NCBI GenBank assembly: GCA_003979335.1
Contig: RYWC01000004.1
Span: forward strand, 1-11,811
DNA length: 11,811 bases
Direction: 5' to 3'
Source of the DNA: Clostridia bacterium
Lineage (GTDB): Bacteria; Bacillota_A; Clostridia; Christensenellales; Borkfalkiaceae
The notes under the pieces are model-generated. The model had not been told where the DNA came from and searched no databases. It was given only the letters and a program-made list of their open reading frames with translations. Each line of letters begins with the position of its first letter. Position 1 is the first letter of the stretch. Of the stretch, positions 1 through 10,100 are shown in pieces. The position numbers were made by a program, and so were the translations under genes.

Positions 1-19
1 AGATGTGTATAAGAGACAG
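1..19 (+). other. Tn5/Nextera mosaic-end adapter remnant (sequencing artefact)
   Basis: The first 19 bases, AGATGTGTATAAGAGACAG, are identical to the Tn5 transposase mosaic end used in Nextera-type library preparation. Its position at base 1 shows that it is untrimmed adapter rather than genomic DNA, and that the window begins at a contig end. Genuine sequence should start at about base 20. A natural Tn5/IS50 end is much less likely, because the engineered 19-base mosaic sequence sits exactly at the edge with no transposon DNA beside it. Confidence 0.95.
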
Positions 20-108
20 GTGTAAATTTGCGTATATATTGCGCAACCTAACATAGGGAAATGATTTGCGGCGGTTAATGTCGCCGAAACGGCTAATAGA
101 TGAGAGGG

Positions 109-129
109 GAAAAGTGTGAGGCACTTTTC
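109..129 (+). terminator. Hairpin with T-rich 3' flank, possible terminator or attenuator
   Basis: An 8-base perfect inverted repeat, GAAAAGTG (109-116) and CACTTTTC (122-129), flanks a 5-base TGAGG loop, and two G-T pairs can extend the base of the stem. It is followed by TTTT (130-133) and a run of seven T (141-147), so it resembles a weak intrinsic terminator or attenuator. The stem is A/T-rich and the T tract directly after it is short and interrupted, so termination would probably be partial. It lies about 30 bases before the ATG at 158 and covers the alternative GTG at 116, which argues against that GTG as the start. Confidence 0.4.
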
Positions 130-147
130 TTTTGCGTGTGTTTTTTT

Positions 148-151
148 GAGG
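148..151 (+). promoter_or_regulatory. Ribosome binding site supporting the ATG at 158
   Basis: GAGG lies 6 bases before ATG 158. This start gives a protein that opens with a short basic segment (MKIKKY) and a hydrophobic core, a normal signal peptide. The in-frame GTG at 116 also has an SD-like AGAGGGG (103-109), but it would add 14 residues (MRHFSFACVFLRFT) before the basic segment, and the codon lies inside a hairpin stem. The ATG is therefore preferred. Confidence 0.7.
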
Positions 152-157
152 TTTACA

Positions 158-3100
158 ATGAAAATTAAAAAGTATTTGACAGCTTTATTTTTAACGGTAG
201 CTTGCTTATGTACAGGCTTTGCTTTCGGTTGCATAACCGAAGAAACTCCTCCTCCCGACGGAGACACCAAATATAAGGTTGTTTTTGCCGAAGGTGAAAA
301 TTTTAAATATAAAATGGGCGGCGAGGAATTTGCATCTAAAGAGACGGAAGTGTCAAACGGCGCCGAAGTTGCTTTTTTGCTTGTCTTGGACGAGGGATAT
401 GGTAGTCCCGTAGTCAAAGCCGGCGACTCCGAGCTCTCGGCAAATAACGGCGAGTATAAGTTTACCGTAAATTCCGACGTCACGGTTTCGGTGTCGGTAA
501 GCGAATTGGCGCATTCACTTTCCGGTGAGGGCACAGATGAAAGCCCGTTTATAATCTCTACGGTCAAAGACCTGCTGTTTACGGCGCAATCTGTAAATTC
601 GGGTAATGCGACATATGTTACTGCGTTTTACGAACTTGCAGGAGATATTGACTGCGGCGGTGCGAAATTAGACGTTATCGGAGATTTCAGAAATTCTTCT
701 GCGTTTTTTGCAGGAAACTTCAACGGTAAAAATCATACTGTTTCCAATTTTGTTATCGACCCCGGTACAAGTACGGAATACGTTGGATTTTTCGGTTGCA
801 TTCAGCCGAGGTTGGGAGTTGACAATACCGGCATAATTCAGAAACTGCATCTTAAAGATTTTGAAATAAGCGCTTCCGCGTCGTCTACCAGCAATGTTTG
901 TGTCGGCGCGTTCGCCGGTCTTTCTGCCGGCGCAAGCATCGTTGCGTGCAGCGCTACGGAAGGTCGCATCCACGCTTACGGCAGTACTTACTTCTCATAT
1001 GCCGGCGGCGCTGTCGGTATTATGCAGGGTGTAACGGTGCAGTCAAACGGAATGGAAAGCCATTATTTCGCTTCCGTGGAAAACGTCAGCACTAACGTTG
1101 ACATATCTTCAAGTATGTATGTGCTTGCCGCAGGCGGTATAGCAGGTTATGCTTTTTCAGACAGTGACAAGGGTTCGGCGGCAATTGTAAACTGCTTTGC
1201 CGGCGGTCAGATTTTCGGAGCAATGCGCGCAGGCGGAATAGTAGGCTGGCTCAGCAATTATACTGCCGTTGCAAATTGTTATTCCGATTCTTTCCTTTCG
1301 GCAACCGCAAACTTTAACGTTTCACCTGCCGATAATACAGAAAACCCTGAATTCTATTATGCTTATGCCGGCGGTATTGCCGCTTACGCGGGTCGCAACA
1401 CCGTTATTTCAAACAGTTTTTCACTGAGCGAAACCGAAGCGTACGGCGGTAAAACAGAAGCTTTAGAAGGCGATATCGTTGCAGGTAATGAGCGTGCAAC
1501 CAAATTCGAAAGAGAACTTGTTGTTTACAACAGCTTTTTCGGGGACAGCGTTAGACCTACAGATTCGGCTTGGTTAAAGAATACGTTAAAGTGGCATTCT
1601 TCAGATTGGGAAATTGAGGGAGGCAAATCTCCTGCGGTCAATTTTGAAGGAACCGCAGAACATATATTTAACTTTACGGTAAACTATGGCTCGCAGAAAG
1701 TGGACGGGGCTTCTTCCGCTGATGTGAAAGTTACGGTAAAACAAAATAACTATTCGCCTTTCGTCTATTATTTGGACGAAGAAATTAAAGAGTATGTTAC
1801 TTCTGAAGACGGGTTGACCTCGTACGGTTATTTCTTTGATTCGGCTTGTACGCAAAAAGTTCCTTTCGGTTATATGATAACGGGCGAGGTTACGCTTTAT
1901 GTCGGGTTCGCCGATTACAAAGAAGTTGCCGGAAAGTATTATTTTGATGGAGACTATGACAGAACAGTAGTTTTGGAACTTTCTGCCGACGGCAATTACA
2001 GCTATATAGACACGCTTTCCTTTGCCGCAACTTATACCTATGACGGTACTGATATTATTTTAAATAACGGACTGTTTGTAAGACTTTACAGAAACATCGA
2101 TTGGGCTAATACTCCCGAGCTTGACGCATATTTCAACCCTGTTTCGTTTGCCGGCGTCCGCTCTGATTCGGGAATAAGTATCTACGACGGCACTTACTTT
2201 ACCGAAAGCGCGCCTTTGGTATTCAAGAGCAGCGCCCCTGTAACTTCTGGCGATGTTTTTAAGGGCGTTTGGGAGAAATCTGCAACGCTTAATACCGTTA
2301 AATACGAATTCGACGGAGTCGGAGCGTGGAAATATTGGGTAAAAGGCTCTGTTGCCGCAAGCGGAAGTTATACTGTGAGTGGCGGAGTTGCGGACCTTGG
2401 GAACGGAAAGACTGCAACTATAGACGCGAGCGGACTTCTCAACGTCGGCGGAGAATTTTTCTGCTATCAGGACAGTTTCTACGGAATTTGGCGCGCGCAG
2501 TCCGATGCAACACAAATAAGCCTTGACGGTTTCGGTAAAGGACTTGCAGGCGGCGCGGTAGCCGTAGTTCAGGGCAGAGCTTATGAAGGTCTTATGTATG
2601 TTAAGGACGGTTTTTTCGACGGATTAAGCGGAAAACCCGACAATACCTATACATTGCTTTCAGGTACGCAGGTTTTCGGATATTTTGTTTACAATCCGGA
2701 TACAAGAACTATCAGCGCGCATTTTTATGATTCGTCTGCGGCTAAGTTTATAAGCTATAACTGCTATCTTGTGGATAATTATAATGGCGTTTGGGTAGGC
2801 GAAGAATCTATAGACGGCGTGTCCTTTGAAATTTTAGACTTTAACGGAATGGGTATTTACAATACAGACGGCAGCGACGGTTCGGCACCGAAAGGCTATT
2901 TAACTGTCAATGGCGAAAAAGTGCCTTATGAATGCACGGTTGAAAGCGGACTTGAGGGCGTATTTACTTACAAAGGTAAAGAATATAAGTTGGTGTATAC
3001 CGACGGCGTAATCACTGTTTCTCAAAGCGGTTCAAATGCTGAACTTATTCGCCGCGACGTTATGTATGATTTGCCCTTGACCGATTCTGTACACAATGTT

Positions 3101-4135
3101 TACAGATTTGACGGGCGCGGAAATCTTCCCAACGGAGGAACTCTTACTGTAACGCCGGTTAAAGGCGACGCTACTGTTTACGGTTACAAAATCAAAAGCG
3201 GAACCGTAAATATGGATTTGGAAACTCCCGTAACCGATATTGTTATTTCTATATTTAATAAAGACAACAGCGCGGAAGAGCTTGGAACAATTACGATAGA
3301 CGGATATAAATTTATATTCAGGCTCAAAGGCGAAACGGATAGAAGTTTGAACCTTTATCTGCCTTTTGCAGGAAAAACTTGGGCGATAAGCAACAGGGAT
3401 AACACTTTCTATATCGGCGATTTCGATTTGTCATATGAAGCTAAGGGTATGTTCAACAATACAAGCGACGTAACTTACGCTTATTTCCCTCAATATAACT
3501 ACATCTATCTTTTCTACGGAAACCAGATGGATGGATTTGTTCAAATTTATCTTCTTTTGTTGAACGACGGCAATATTGCTGTTTCGTCGTATCCTTATCA
3601 GGTTGCAGGCGATTACAGTTATGCGTCTCCTTGCGACGAAATTTACGGTGGTTGGACGAATACGCTTAACAGAAACCATAAATTGGCTTTTGACGGACTT
3701 GCCGACAGCGGATTTGCTCTCGGAACGGCGCATGAAGCAAGCGAAAGTGGTCTTAAAACTTATGCTTATACCCGTAGATTCGGTAAAATCTATATGTGGG
3801 TTTACGATAACGAAGAAGAGGCGTATGTTTTGGAAAATTTGAACAACGAGGCAACGGGCGAAAAAATCTTCCTTAAAGACGGAGGAAGCAGATATGACAG
3901 AATGCAGCTTACAAGTTTTGACGTTCTTAATTCGCCTATAATGACAGCTTATAACGGTAATGTTAAATATGAATTTAAATTTGACGGAACCATAACTTTC
4001 AGCGGTAAAACGGGCGAATATCTTATAGAATCCGCCGATAACGACTTTACCACAGTTGTAATAAGAGTGTCAGGCGAGGAAGAGGTTACGGTTATTATCG
4101 ACCATGAAGAGAGAACCGTTACCCCCATAAATTAA
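158..4135 (+). CDS. Large secreted putative lipoprotein with GLUG-type beta-helix and repeated beta modules
   Basis: This 1325-residue protein is probably a surface protein with binding or structural roles; no catalytic motif is visible. Numbering starts at ATG 158; an in-frame GTG at 116 would add 14 residues. Residues 1-25 form a signal peptide ending in AFGC, a non-canonical lipobox with Cys25 as the possible lipidation site, followed by a Pro/Asp/Glu-rich linker. Residues 38-118 look like an Ig/InlB-type beta domain. Residues 122-495 open with the GT-x3-PF-x-I-x4-DL signature and NGKNHTVSNF, typical of GLUG-type beta-helix surface proteins, and carry five Gly-rich rungs (for example AGGIVGWL at 358-365). 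Residues 497-587 resemble a Listeria-Bacteroides (Flg_new/InlB) repeat, ending in TLYVGF. Residues 588-1325 are degenerate beta-rich modules marked by G-x-W and F-DG-x-G motifs. There is no C-terminal membrane anchor or LPxTG. It lies 38 bases upstream of the giant protease with no terminator between. The fold assignments rest on motif reading; the function is unknown. Confidence 0.85.
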   Translation: MKIKKYLTALFLTVACLCTGFAFGCITEETPPPDGDTKYKVVFAEGENFKYKMGGEEFASKETEVSNGAEVAFLLVLDEGYGSPVVKAGDSELSANNGEYKFTVNSDVTVSVSVSELAHSLSGEGTDESPFIISTVKDLLFTAQSVNSGNATYVTAFYELAGDIDCGGAKLDVIGDFRNSSAFFAGNFNGKNHTVSNFVIDPGTSTEYVGFFGCIQPRLGVDNTGIIQKLHLKDFEISASASSTSNVCVGAFAGLSAGASIVACSATEGRIHAYGSTYFSYAGGAVGIMQGVTVQSNGMESHYFASVENVSTNVDISSSMYVLAAGGIAGYAFSDSDKGSAAIVNCFAGGQIFGAMRAGGIVGWLSNYTAVANCYSDSFLSATANFNVSPADNTENPEFYYAYAGGIAAYAGRNTVISNSFSLSETEAYGGKTEALEGDIVAGNERATKFERELVVYNSFFGDSVRPTDSAWLKNTLKWHSSDWEIEGGKSPAVNFEGTAEHIFNFTVNYGSQKVDGASSADVKVTVKQNNYSPFVYYLDEEIKEYVTSEDGLTSYGYFFDSACTQKVPFGYMITGEVTLYVGFADYKEVAGKYYFDGDYDRTVVLELSADGNYSYIDTLSFAATYTYDGTDIILNNGLFVRLYRNIDWANTPELDAYFNPVSFAGVRSDSGISIYDGTYFTESAPLVFKSSAPVTSGDVFKGVWEKSATLNTVKYEFDGVGAWKYWVKGSVAASGSYTVSGGVADLGNGKTATIDASGLLNVGGEFFCYQDSFYGIWRAQSDATQISLDGFGKGLAGGAVAVVQGRAYEGLMYVKDGFFDGLSGKPDNTYTLLSGTQVFGYFVYNPDTRTISAHFYDSSAAKFISYNCYLVDNYNGVWVGEESIDGVSFEILDFNGMGIYNTDGSDGSAPKGYLTVNGEKVPYECTVESGLEGVFTYKGKEYKLVYTDGVITVSQSGSNAELIRRDVMYDLPLTDSVHNVYRFDGRGNLPNGGTLTVTPVKGDATVYGYKIKSGTVNMDLETPVTDIVISIFNKDNSAEELGTITIDGYKFIFRLKGETDRSLNLYLPFAGKTWAISNRDNTFYIGDFDLSYEAKGMFNNTSDVTYAYFPQYNYIYLFYGNQMDGFVQIYLLLLNDGNIAVSSYPYQVAGDYSYASPCDEIYGGWTNTLNRNHKLAFDGLADSGFALGTAHEASESGLKTYAYTRRFGKIYMWVYDNEEEAYVLENLNNEATGEKIFLKDGGSRYDRMQLTSFDVLNSPIMTAYNGNVKYEFKFDGTITFSGKTGEYLIESADNDFTTVVIRVSGEEEVTVIIDHEERTVTPIN
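1919..4132 (+). repeat. Tandem degenerate beta-rich modules in the first protein
   Basis: Residues 588-1325 of the first protein appear to be built from about seven diverged modules of roughly 70-120 residues. Recurring landmarks are a Gly-x-Trp (or equivalent aromatic) followed 10-20 residues later by a hydrophobic-DG-x-G strand-turn: W705 with FDGVG 718-722, W778 with LDGFG 789-793, W879 with FNGMG 895-899, FDGRG 984-988, W1075, W1166 with FDG 1178-1180, and FDG 1275-1277. The modules are rich in alternating hydrophobic and aromatic residues, suggesting small beta-barrels or lipocalin-like sheets. I cannot match them to a named family. DNA-level repetition is not evident, so the duplications are old. 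Confidence 0.5.
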
Positions 4136-4161
4136 AAGTTACGCTTATATAATTTTGGAAT

Positions 4162-4167
4162 AGAGGA
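4162..4167 (+). promoter_or_regulatory. Ribosome binding site of the protease gene
   Basis: AGAGGA ends 6 bases before the ATG at 4174 and fixes that start. The whole gap between the two large genes (4136-4173) is 38 bases and shows no hairpin with a T tract, so the protease gene is probably translated from the same mRNA as the upstream lipoprotein. Confidence 0.8.
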
Positions 4168-4173
4168 ACAGCT

Positions 4174-7100
4174 ATGAGTTTATCAAGAAACAAAATCAAA
4201 CGCGGAGTATTGGCGTGTCTTTCAGTAACGCTTTGTGCAACGTTTGCGGCAGGTACTGCGTTAGCTAACTTTGACGGCAGTATGTCCGTAAACAAATCGT
4301 CTGTCGACAATGTGAAATTTACAGACGTTACGGGGCAGTTCGATACTACTGCTCTGACGACAGAAAATTTTAATTCAAAAGTTATGGAAGCGCCCAAAAC
4401 CCCCGATGAAACTAAAACTTTAATAGTTTCCTTGGACGGTAAAAGCGTGCTTGATGCTAAAAGTAACAATGAAACCGTCGCGCAGTTTATGGATTCTTCC
4501 GTAGGCTTTGCGACAATGCGCGCGATTGACGAAGAACAGAAAAATTTTATAAATAAACTCAATTCTCGTAAAATCAATTATAAGGTCAAACACACTTATT
4601 CTACAATTTTGAATGCCGTTGCAATCGAAGTTAATACGGCTTACCTTTCTGAAATCAAAGAACTTGCCGGAGTCAAAAGCGTAGTTGTCGGCAGCACTTA
4701 TCTTGTACCTCAGACCGTTCAGTCTGAAACCGATGCGAACGGCGCTACCGTGAATGATAGCTTTGTATATAAGACAGGTATTTACGATTCTTCGGAGTAC
4801 GCAAGTCTTGCCGAATACCCTTGGGGTACAGGCGCCGGAACGGTCGTTGCAATACTCGATACCGGACTTGATTATACGCATGACGCTTTCCAGAGAATAC
4901 CTGTCACTACTTCGTCGGAATTCAGCAAGACCAAGATTGAAGAAAAGCTTGCAAATACCCGTGCGCTTGAAAGAATGAACGCAAAAGGAGCTTCTTTAAC
5001 CGCAGACGACGTATATATCAGTGAAAAAATTCCTTTTGCATTTGATTATGCGGATAACGACGCGGATGTATATCCTTCTTATTCCAACCACGGCACACAC
5101 GTTGCAGGTATTGTAGGAGGATATGACGAAGGCGGTTATGACGATAAAGACGGTAATCATATAAATGAGCCTTTCAAGGGTGTTGCGCCTGACGCACAGC
5201 TTGTAATTTGCAAGACGTTTACCGATAATCTTGACGACCCTGCGCTCGGCGGCGCTGAGGCCGAAGATATTATGGCTGCGCTTGAAGACTGCGTGACTTT
5301 GGGCGTTGACGTTATAAATATGAGCCTTGGTTCAACGGCAGGTTTTTCGACAACCGACGATGACGACGACGAGGGAAGACTTTTCGACGTTATATTCAAA
5401 AACATCCAAAAAGAAGGTATAAGCCTTATATGTGCGGCAAGTAACGACTATTCCGCAGGTTTCGGTTCAACTTACGGAACTAACCTTGCGTCAAATCCCG
5501 ATTCGGGAACTGTCGGCTCGCCCTCAACCTATCATGCGGCGCTTTCCGTTGCCAGCGTAAGCGGACAGAAGTCCGAATATATGCGCGACGAAAAGGGTAA
5601 CGCTGTTTTCTTTGAAAATTCGAATAACGGAAATTCCGAACCCTATGATTTTGTCGATTTAATGCTTGACGAAGGCGAGGACAGCCATGAATTCGAGTAT
5701 GTTTATGTCGGCAACGGTCAGCCGTCTTCATATAACAACACCGTCCGCGAACTTATAAAGGGAAGAATTGCGCTTATTCAACGCGGCGGCAATACTTTCC
5801 AGCAAAAGGTTCAGTATGCTTGTGACGAGGGAGCAATCGGCGTAATTATTTTTAACAACGTTGCCGGTACTGTAAGAATGTCGCTCGGTGATATTGCCGA
5901 AAGTGACATTGAAAAGTGCCCCGCAGTTTCCATCGGTATGGATGCAGGAAACAGATTAAGGGATTACGCAAAGAGCGGCGAAAAGGGATTGGTTGGCAAA
6001 ATTAACATTGTAAGAGACCTTTCCGCAGGTCCTTTTATGAGCGCGTTCTCATCTTGGGGAACAACTCCCGATTTAAAAATCAAACCCGAAATTACCGCGC
6101 ACGGCGGTGAAATTACTTCAACCGTTCCGGGCGGATATGACGAACAGAGCGGAACGTCGATGGCTTCGCCCAATATGGCTGGGCTTACGGCGCTTGTAAG
6201 AAATTACGTTAAAACGCTTGACATTGCCAAAGGACAAGAGGCAAGTTATATCACAAGACTTACAAACCAACTTATAATGAGTACTGCCACAACTGCATTT
6301 GACGAAGACGGTTTGGCGTATTCCCCCCGTAAGCAGGGCGCAGGTCTTGCAAATCTGAATAATATCGTCGGCACGAACAAAGACCCGTCAAAAACGCTTA
6401 ATGCTACTCAGGCATTTATATTTACCGACGAGGCAAGCGACAGGTTGAGCAAAATCGGCGGAAAAAGTATCGGCGATACAGTTTACTACGCAGGTAAAGA
6501 CGGCAGACCCAAGATAGAATTGGGTGAAGACGAAGACGGTACAGGCGTATATACTTTCGGTTTTAACGTTAAAAACTTCGGTAATAAAACTTTGACTTTC
6601 AATACCGATTCAATAGTAATGACCGAACAGATTTCGAGCGATAACATCGCAGTTGCGGAAAAAGCATATATGCTTTGCAACGGCGAGAACGACATCCCTC
6701 CTGTATTTACTGTGGACGGTTCGCCTGTAACTTCCGTTTCGGTTCCTGCCGGCGAAGTTAAAACTGTTACCGTTACAATTACGCTTTCGAAGAGTGAAAA
6801 AGATTATATCAATTCCAAGTTCAAAAACGGAATGTTCGTAGAAGGTTTTATAAAGCTTATTTCTCAGGACAGTACGCAGTGCGACCTTTCTATTCCTTTT
6901 TTGACTTTCTTCGGCGATTGGGAAAAGGCGCCTATGCTCGATTACGATGTGTTCGAGCTTGCAGAGCTTTCCCAGAATACTTCTTTGGACGAAGAAAACA
7001 AGCCTAAGGAGACTATATGGCCCACCCAGCCTTTTGCTTCCTATTACGGCGATAAGTATATAATTCCTATGGGTTCTTATGTTTATGCTCAGGACCCTGA

Positions 7101-10100
7101 CCCTTCACAGGTACCGATGTACGCAAATAAAGAATATTGCGCGATTTCGAGATTTGACGAAATTTATAACGATGAAGGGATAGGAAATTACGTTACAACT
7201 TATAACATCAGATGTGTTTACGCAGGTTTGCTGAGAAGCGCAAGGGTTGTTAAATATAAGCTTTATGATTCTGTGACAGGCGAACTTATTAAAGAGGGAC
7301 ATAATAACAGGGTAAGCAAAGCTTATTCTAACGGCGGCTCTGCAAGACCGGCATATGTTGAATTAAAGCTTTCAGCCGACGAATTAGGTTTGCTTGAAAA
7401 CGGAAAGTACAGGTTTGACTTCGAATTCCTTTTCAACAGCGACTCCGAGGCTACGGAAGAAAATACTTTCTCGTTCGATTTCTACGTTGACTATGAAACG
7501 CCCGTTTTACAGGACGCGCGGCTCAGATATTACAACTATAAAGAGGGTTCTAAAGACAAGCAGAGGATTTATCTCGACCTTGACGTTTTTGATAACCATT
7601 ATCCTCAGTCGGTTATGCTTTGCTATCTTGACGAAAGCGATAATCAAAGAAAGCTTAACCTTGCCACAGATTATATAACTCCCATTAAAAATCCTGTAAA
7701 GAACGGTGTTTCAAGCGTTTCCATTGACGTAACGGATATTTGGGACGAATATAAGGATAAGCTTTATGTTCAGCTTGACGACTACGCATTAAACCATTCA
7801 AATTATTATCTTGGCGGATTAAACAACAGCACGCAGGTTGATACGGCGTTGAATGTAAACGTTCTGCCCGATACTTTCAGCCTTGCCGAGGGCGAGTCAC
7901 ATCTTACGCTTGACATAAACTCTGCTCACAGGATAAACCTTGTTTACGAAGGCAAAGCTGACCCTTCAAACTTTATTCTTACCGTAGGCGGCGGAAATTT
8001 GACCAATGACGGTTATATCGCTGTTAAAAACGGCGAAATCGTTGGTTTAAAATCCACTAATGGAAGAGAGCGTCCCGTAACGGTAAGCAACGGTAAAGGC
8101 AAAAGCGAAACAATCTTTGTAAAAGTAACCGATAACGTTGCAAAAATAAGCAATCCTGATTTTGCGTTTAACGTAATAAGAAATAATACCGATGCTTTGG
8201 TAAAGGGCAAAAACGGTGCTAACGTCAGTGTTTATCCCGGTGAAGACATTCAGTTAAATGTAGTTCCCGACCCGTGGTACTATCCGATGGAAAACGTTGC
8301 GGTGACGTGGTCGGTAAAGGGCAATGCCGTTACCGTCGACGATAAAGGTTTTGTTCACACTGTTTCAAAGGGCTCGGCAACCGTTAGTGCAACCATTAAA
8401 ATACTTGACGGACCTACAATTACAAGGAATTTAAGTTTTAACGTTTTAGACGAGTTCACAATTGAAAACATGTCGCTTACAGAGTATCACGGCGAGGGCG
8501 AAACAATAAACGGCGAAGAAGGCGTAGTTGTTTTCCCTGAGAATACCACGATAATGTCAATCGGCGAAGAGGCGTTCTTAAACAATACAAAAATTACAAA
8601 AATAATCATACCGAAAACTATTACTGAAATAGACGTAAGAGCGTTCAAGGGATGTACTTCGCTCAAAGGCGTATATTTCGTAAACGACCTTGATTCCGAT
8701 TATGAAGCAGAGGGCTTTGTTGTGGAATCCAAATTAAGGCTTATCAACAGAAATGCGTTTGAGGGCTGTACTTCGCTTGAAGTTCTCGACCTCCGCAACA
8801 CAAAGGTTATAAGCTTGGGAAGGGAAGCTTTCAAAGATTGTAACAAACTCAGTACGATAGTGAAATCGAAAGCTATCGGTACGGCTTATGACAGGGCGTT
8901 TATGGGTTGTTCTTCGCTTACTTCTTTGGATTTGACAGGTTTGCATGTTGCCGGTTCCAACGTATTCAGCGGATGCGAAAATCTTACAAATGTAACTACG
9001 GGCAGATTTACGGCAATAGGCGAAAATATGTTCTCGTCTTGCAGGTACGCATATCAAACCTACGATTATGAGAAGAGCGAGTGGAGCGATTGGCTTTATA
9101 CCGACTATCCTGCATGTAATAAAATCAAGAATATAGAAATAAAGTCAACAAATGTAGGAAACGGCGCTTTTGAAAACTGCACAGGTTTACAAACAGTAAA
9201 ATTTACCGATTCTTCGGCAGACGGTAAACTTGAATTTTTCGTAGGCGACAGGGCGTTTGCCGGATGTTCTAATCTTACTTCAGTTGATTTCGGCAATTGC
9301 TATGTCAAGAGCATTGGCGCCGAAGCATTCAAAAATACCGCAAAACTTACAAGTTTGACTCTTCCTAAGGGGCTTGAACACATTGGTTCTGATGCTTTTA
9401 GCGGTACAAACTTGACAGACGGCGGTAGCGGCGATTATACTATAAGCAATAACGCTGTAATTAGCGGCAATACGCTTTTGCTGTTTACGGGTAGTGGAAA
9501 CTATACTGTTCCTGCAGGCGTAACCAGAATAGGGCGCAATGCGTTTGCTTACAGCCAGATAAAGGAATTAACCATTCCTGCGTCAGTGACTGAAATAGGT
9601 GAAGGGGCTTTTGCCAACAGCACTTTAAATAAAGTCACTATACTCGGCAATATCTCAACTATACCCGAGTACGCATTCTATAAAACACAGCTTACTTCGG
9701 TAACACTTCCCACAGGCGTAACTTACGTCGGTGATTACGCGTTTGCGGAAACGCCTTTAAGCTCGTTCAGTTTTGCGCCTGCGAATAAGGCTGAGTTCGG
9801 AAATTCAGTATTTGAAAACTGTAAAGAACTTGCGCAAATAGCACTTGACAGCAACATTACTAAAATGGGCAGTAAAACGTTTGCAGGCTGTGTAACGCTT
9901 CAAACGGCAACGCTTCCTGCTTTGGAAAGTCTGGGCGCGTATACTTTCTATGAAACTCCTGCTTTGGAAGCCGTCACATTTAATTCGGCGGCGGTCGTTA
10001 CAGGCGAATATACTTTTGCGGCAGAATCAGCGGCAGGCAGACAGAATCTTACTTCTGTTACCTTTGGCAGTTCTATAAGAGAAATAGGCACAGGTCTGTT

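Larger units (their letters stand above)
20..157 (+). promoter_or_regulatory. 5' leader of the first gene, upstream context lost
   Basis: This 138-base stretch precedes the chosen ATG at 158 and holds no convincing gene. It contains a small stem at 69-73/82-86 (CGGCG/CGCCG, 8-base loop), a longer hairpin at 109-129, and two AG-rich Shine-Dalgarno-like stretches (103-109 and 148-151). A TATATT hexamer lies at 35-40, but its -35 position would fall inside the adapter, so no promoter can be called. The region may be an intergenic leader or the end of an upstream operon segment. Confidence 0.5.

Noticed and set aside
35..40. TATATT as a -10 promoter box
   Set aside because: The matching -35 site would lie in the adapter at bases 1-19, which is not genomic, so a promoter cannot be judged.
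116..157. GTG at 116 as the start of the first gene
   Set aside because: It has an SD-like stretch, but the added residues spoil an otherwise normal signal peptide and the codon lies in a hairpin stem. The ATG at 158 has its own ribosome binding site.
100..168. A 22-codon ORF (ATG at 100) overlapping the start of the first gene, as a leader peptide
   Set aside because: No Shine-Dalgarno sequence precedes it, its composition is unremarkable, and nothing beyond its overlap with the ATG at 158 supports it.
4148..4153. TATAAT as an internal promoter for the protease gene
   Set aside because: No -35-like hexamer exists at 16-18 bases upstream, and transcription would begin almost at the ribosome binding site.
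5353..5373. Asp-rich stretch (residues 394-400) as a special calcium site
   Set aside because: Acidic loops here are, as I recall, common in related clostridial S8 proteases, and no complete calcium-binding motif is visible.
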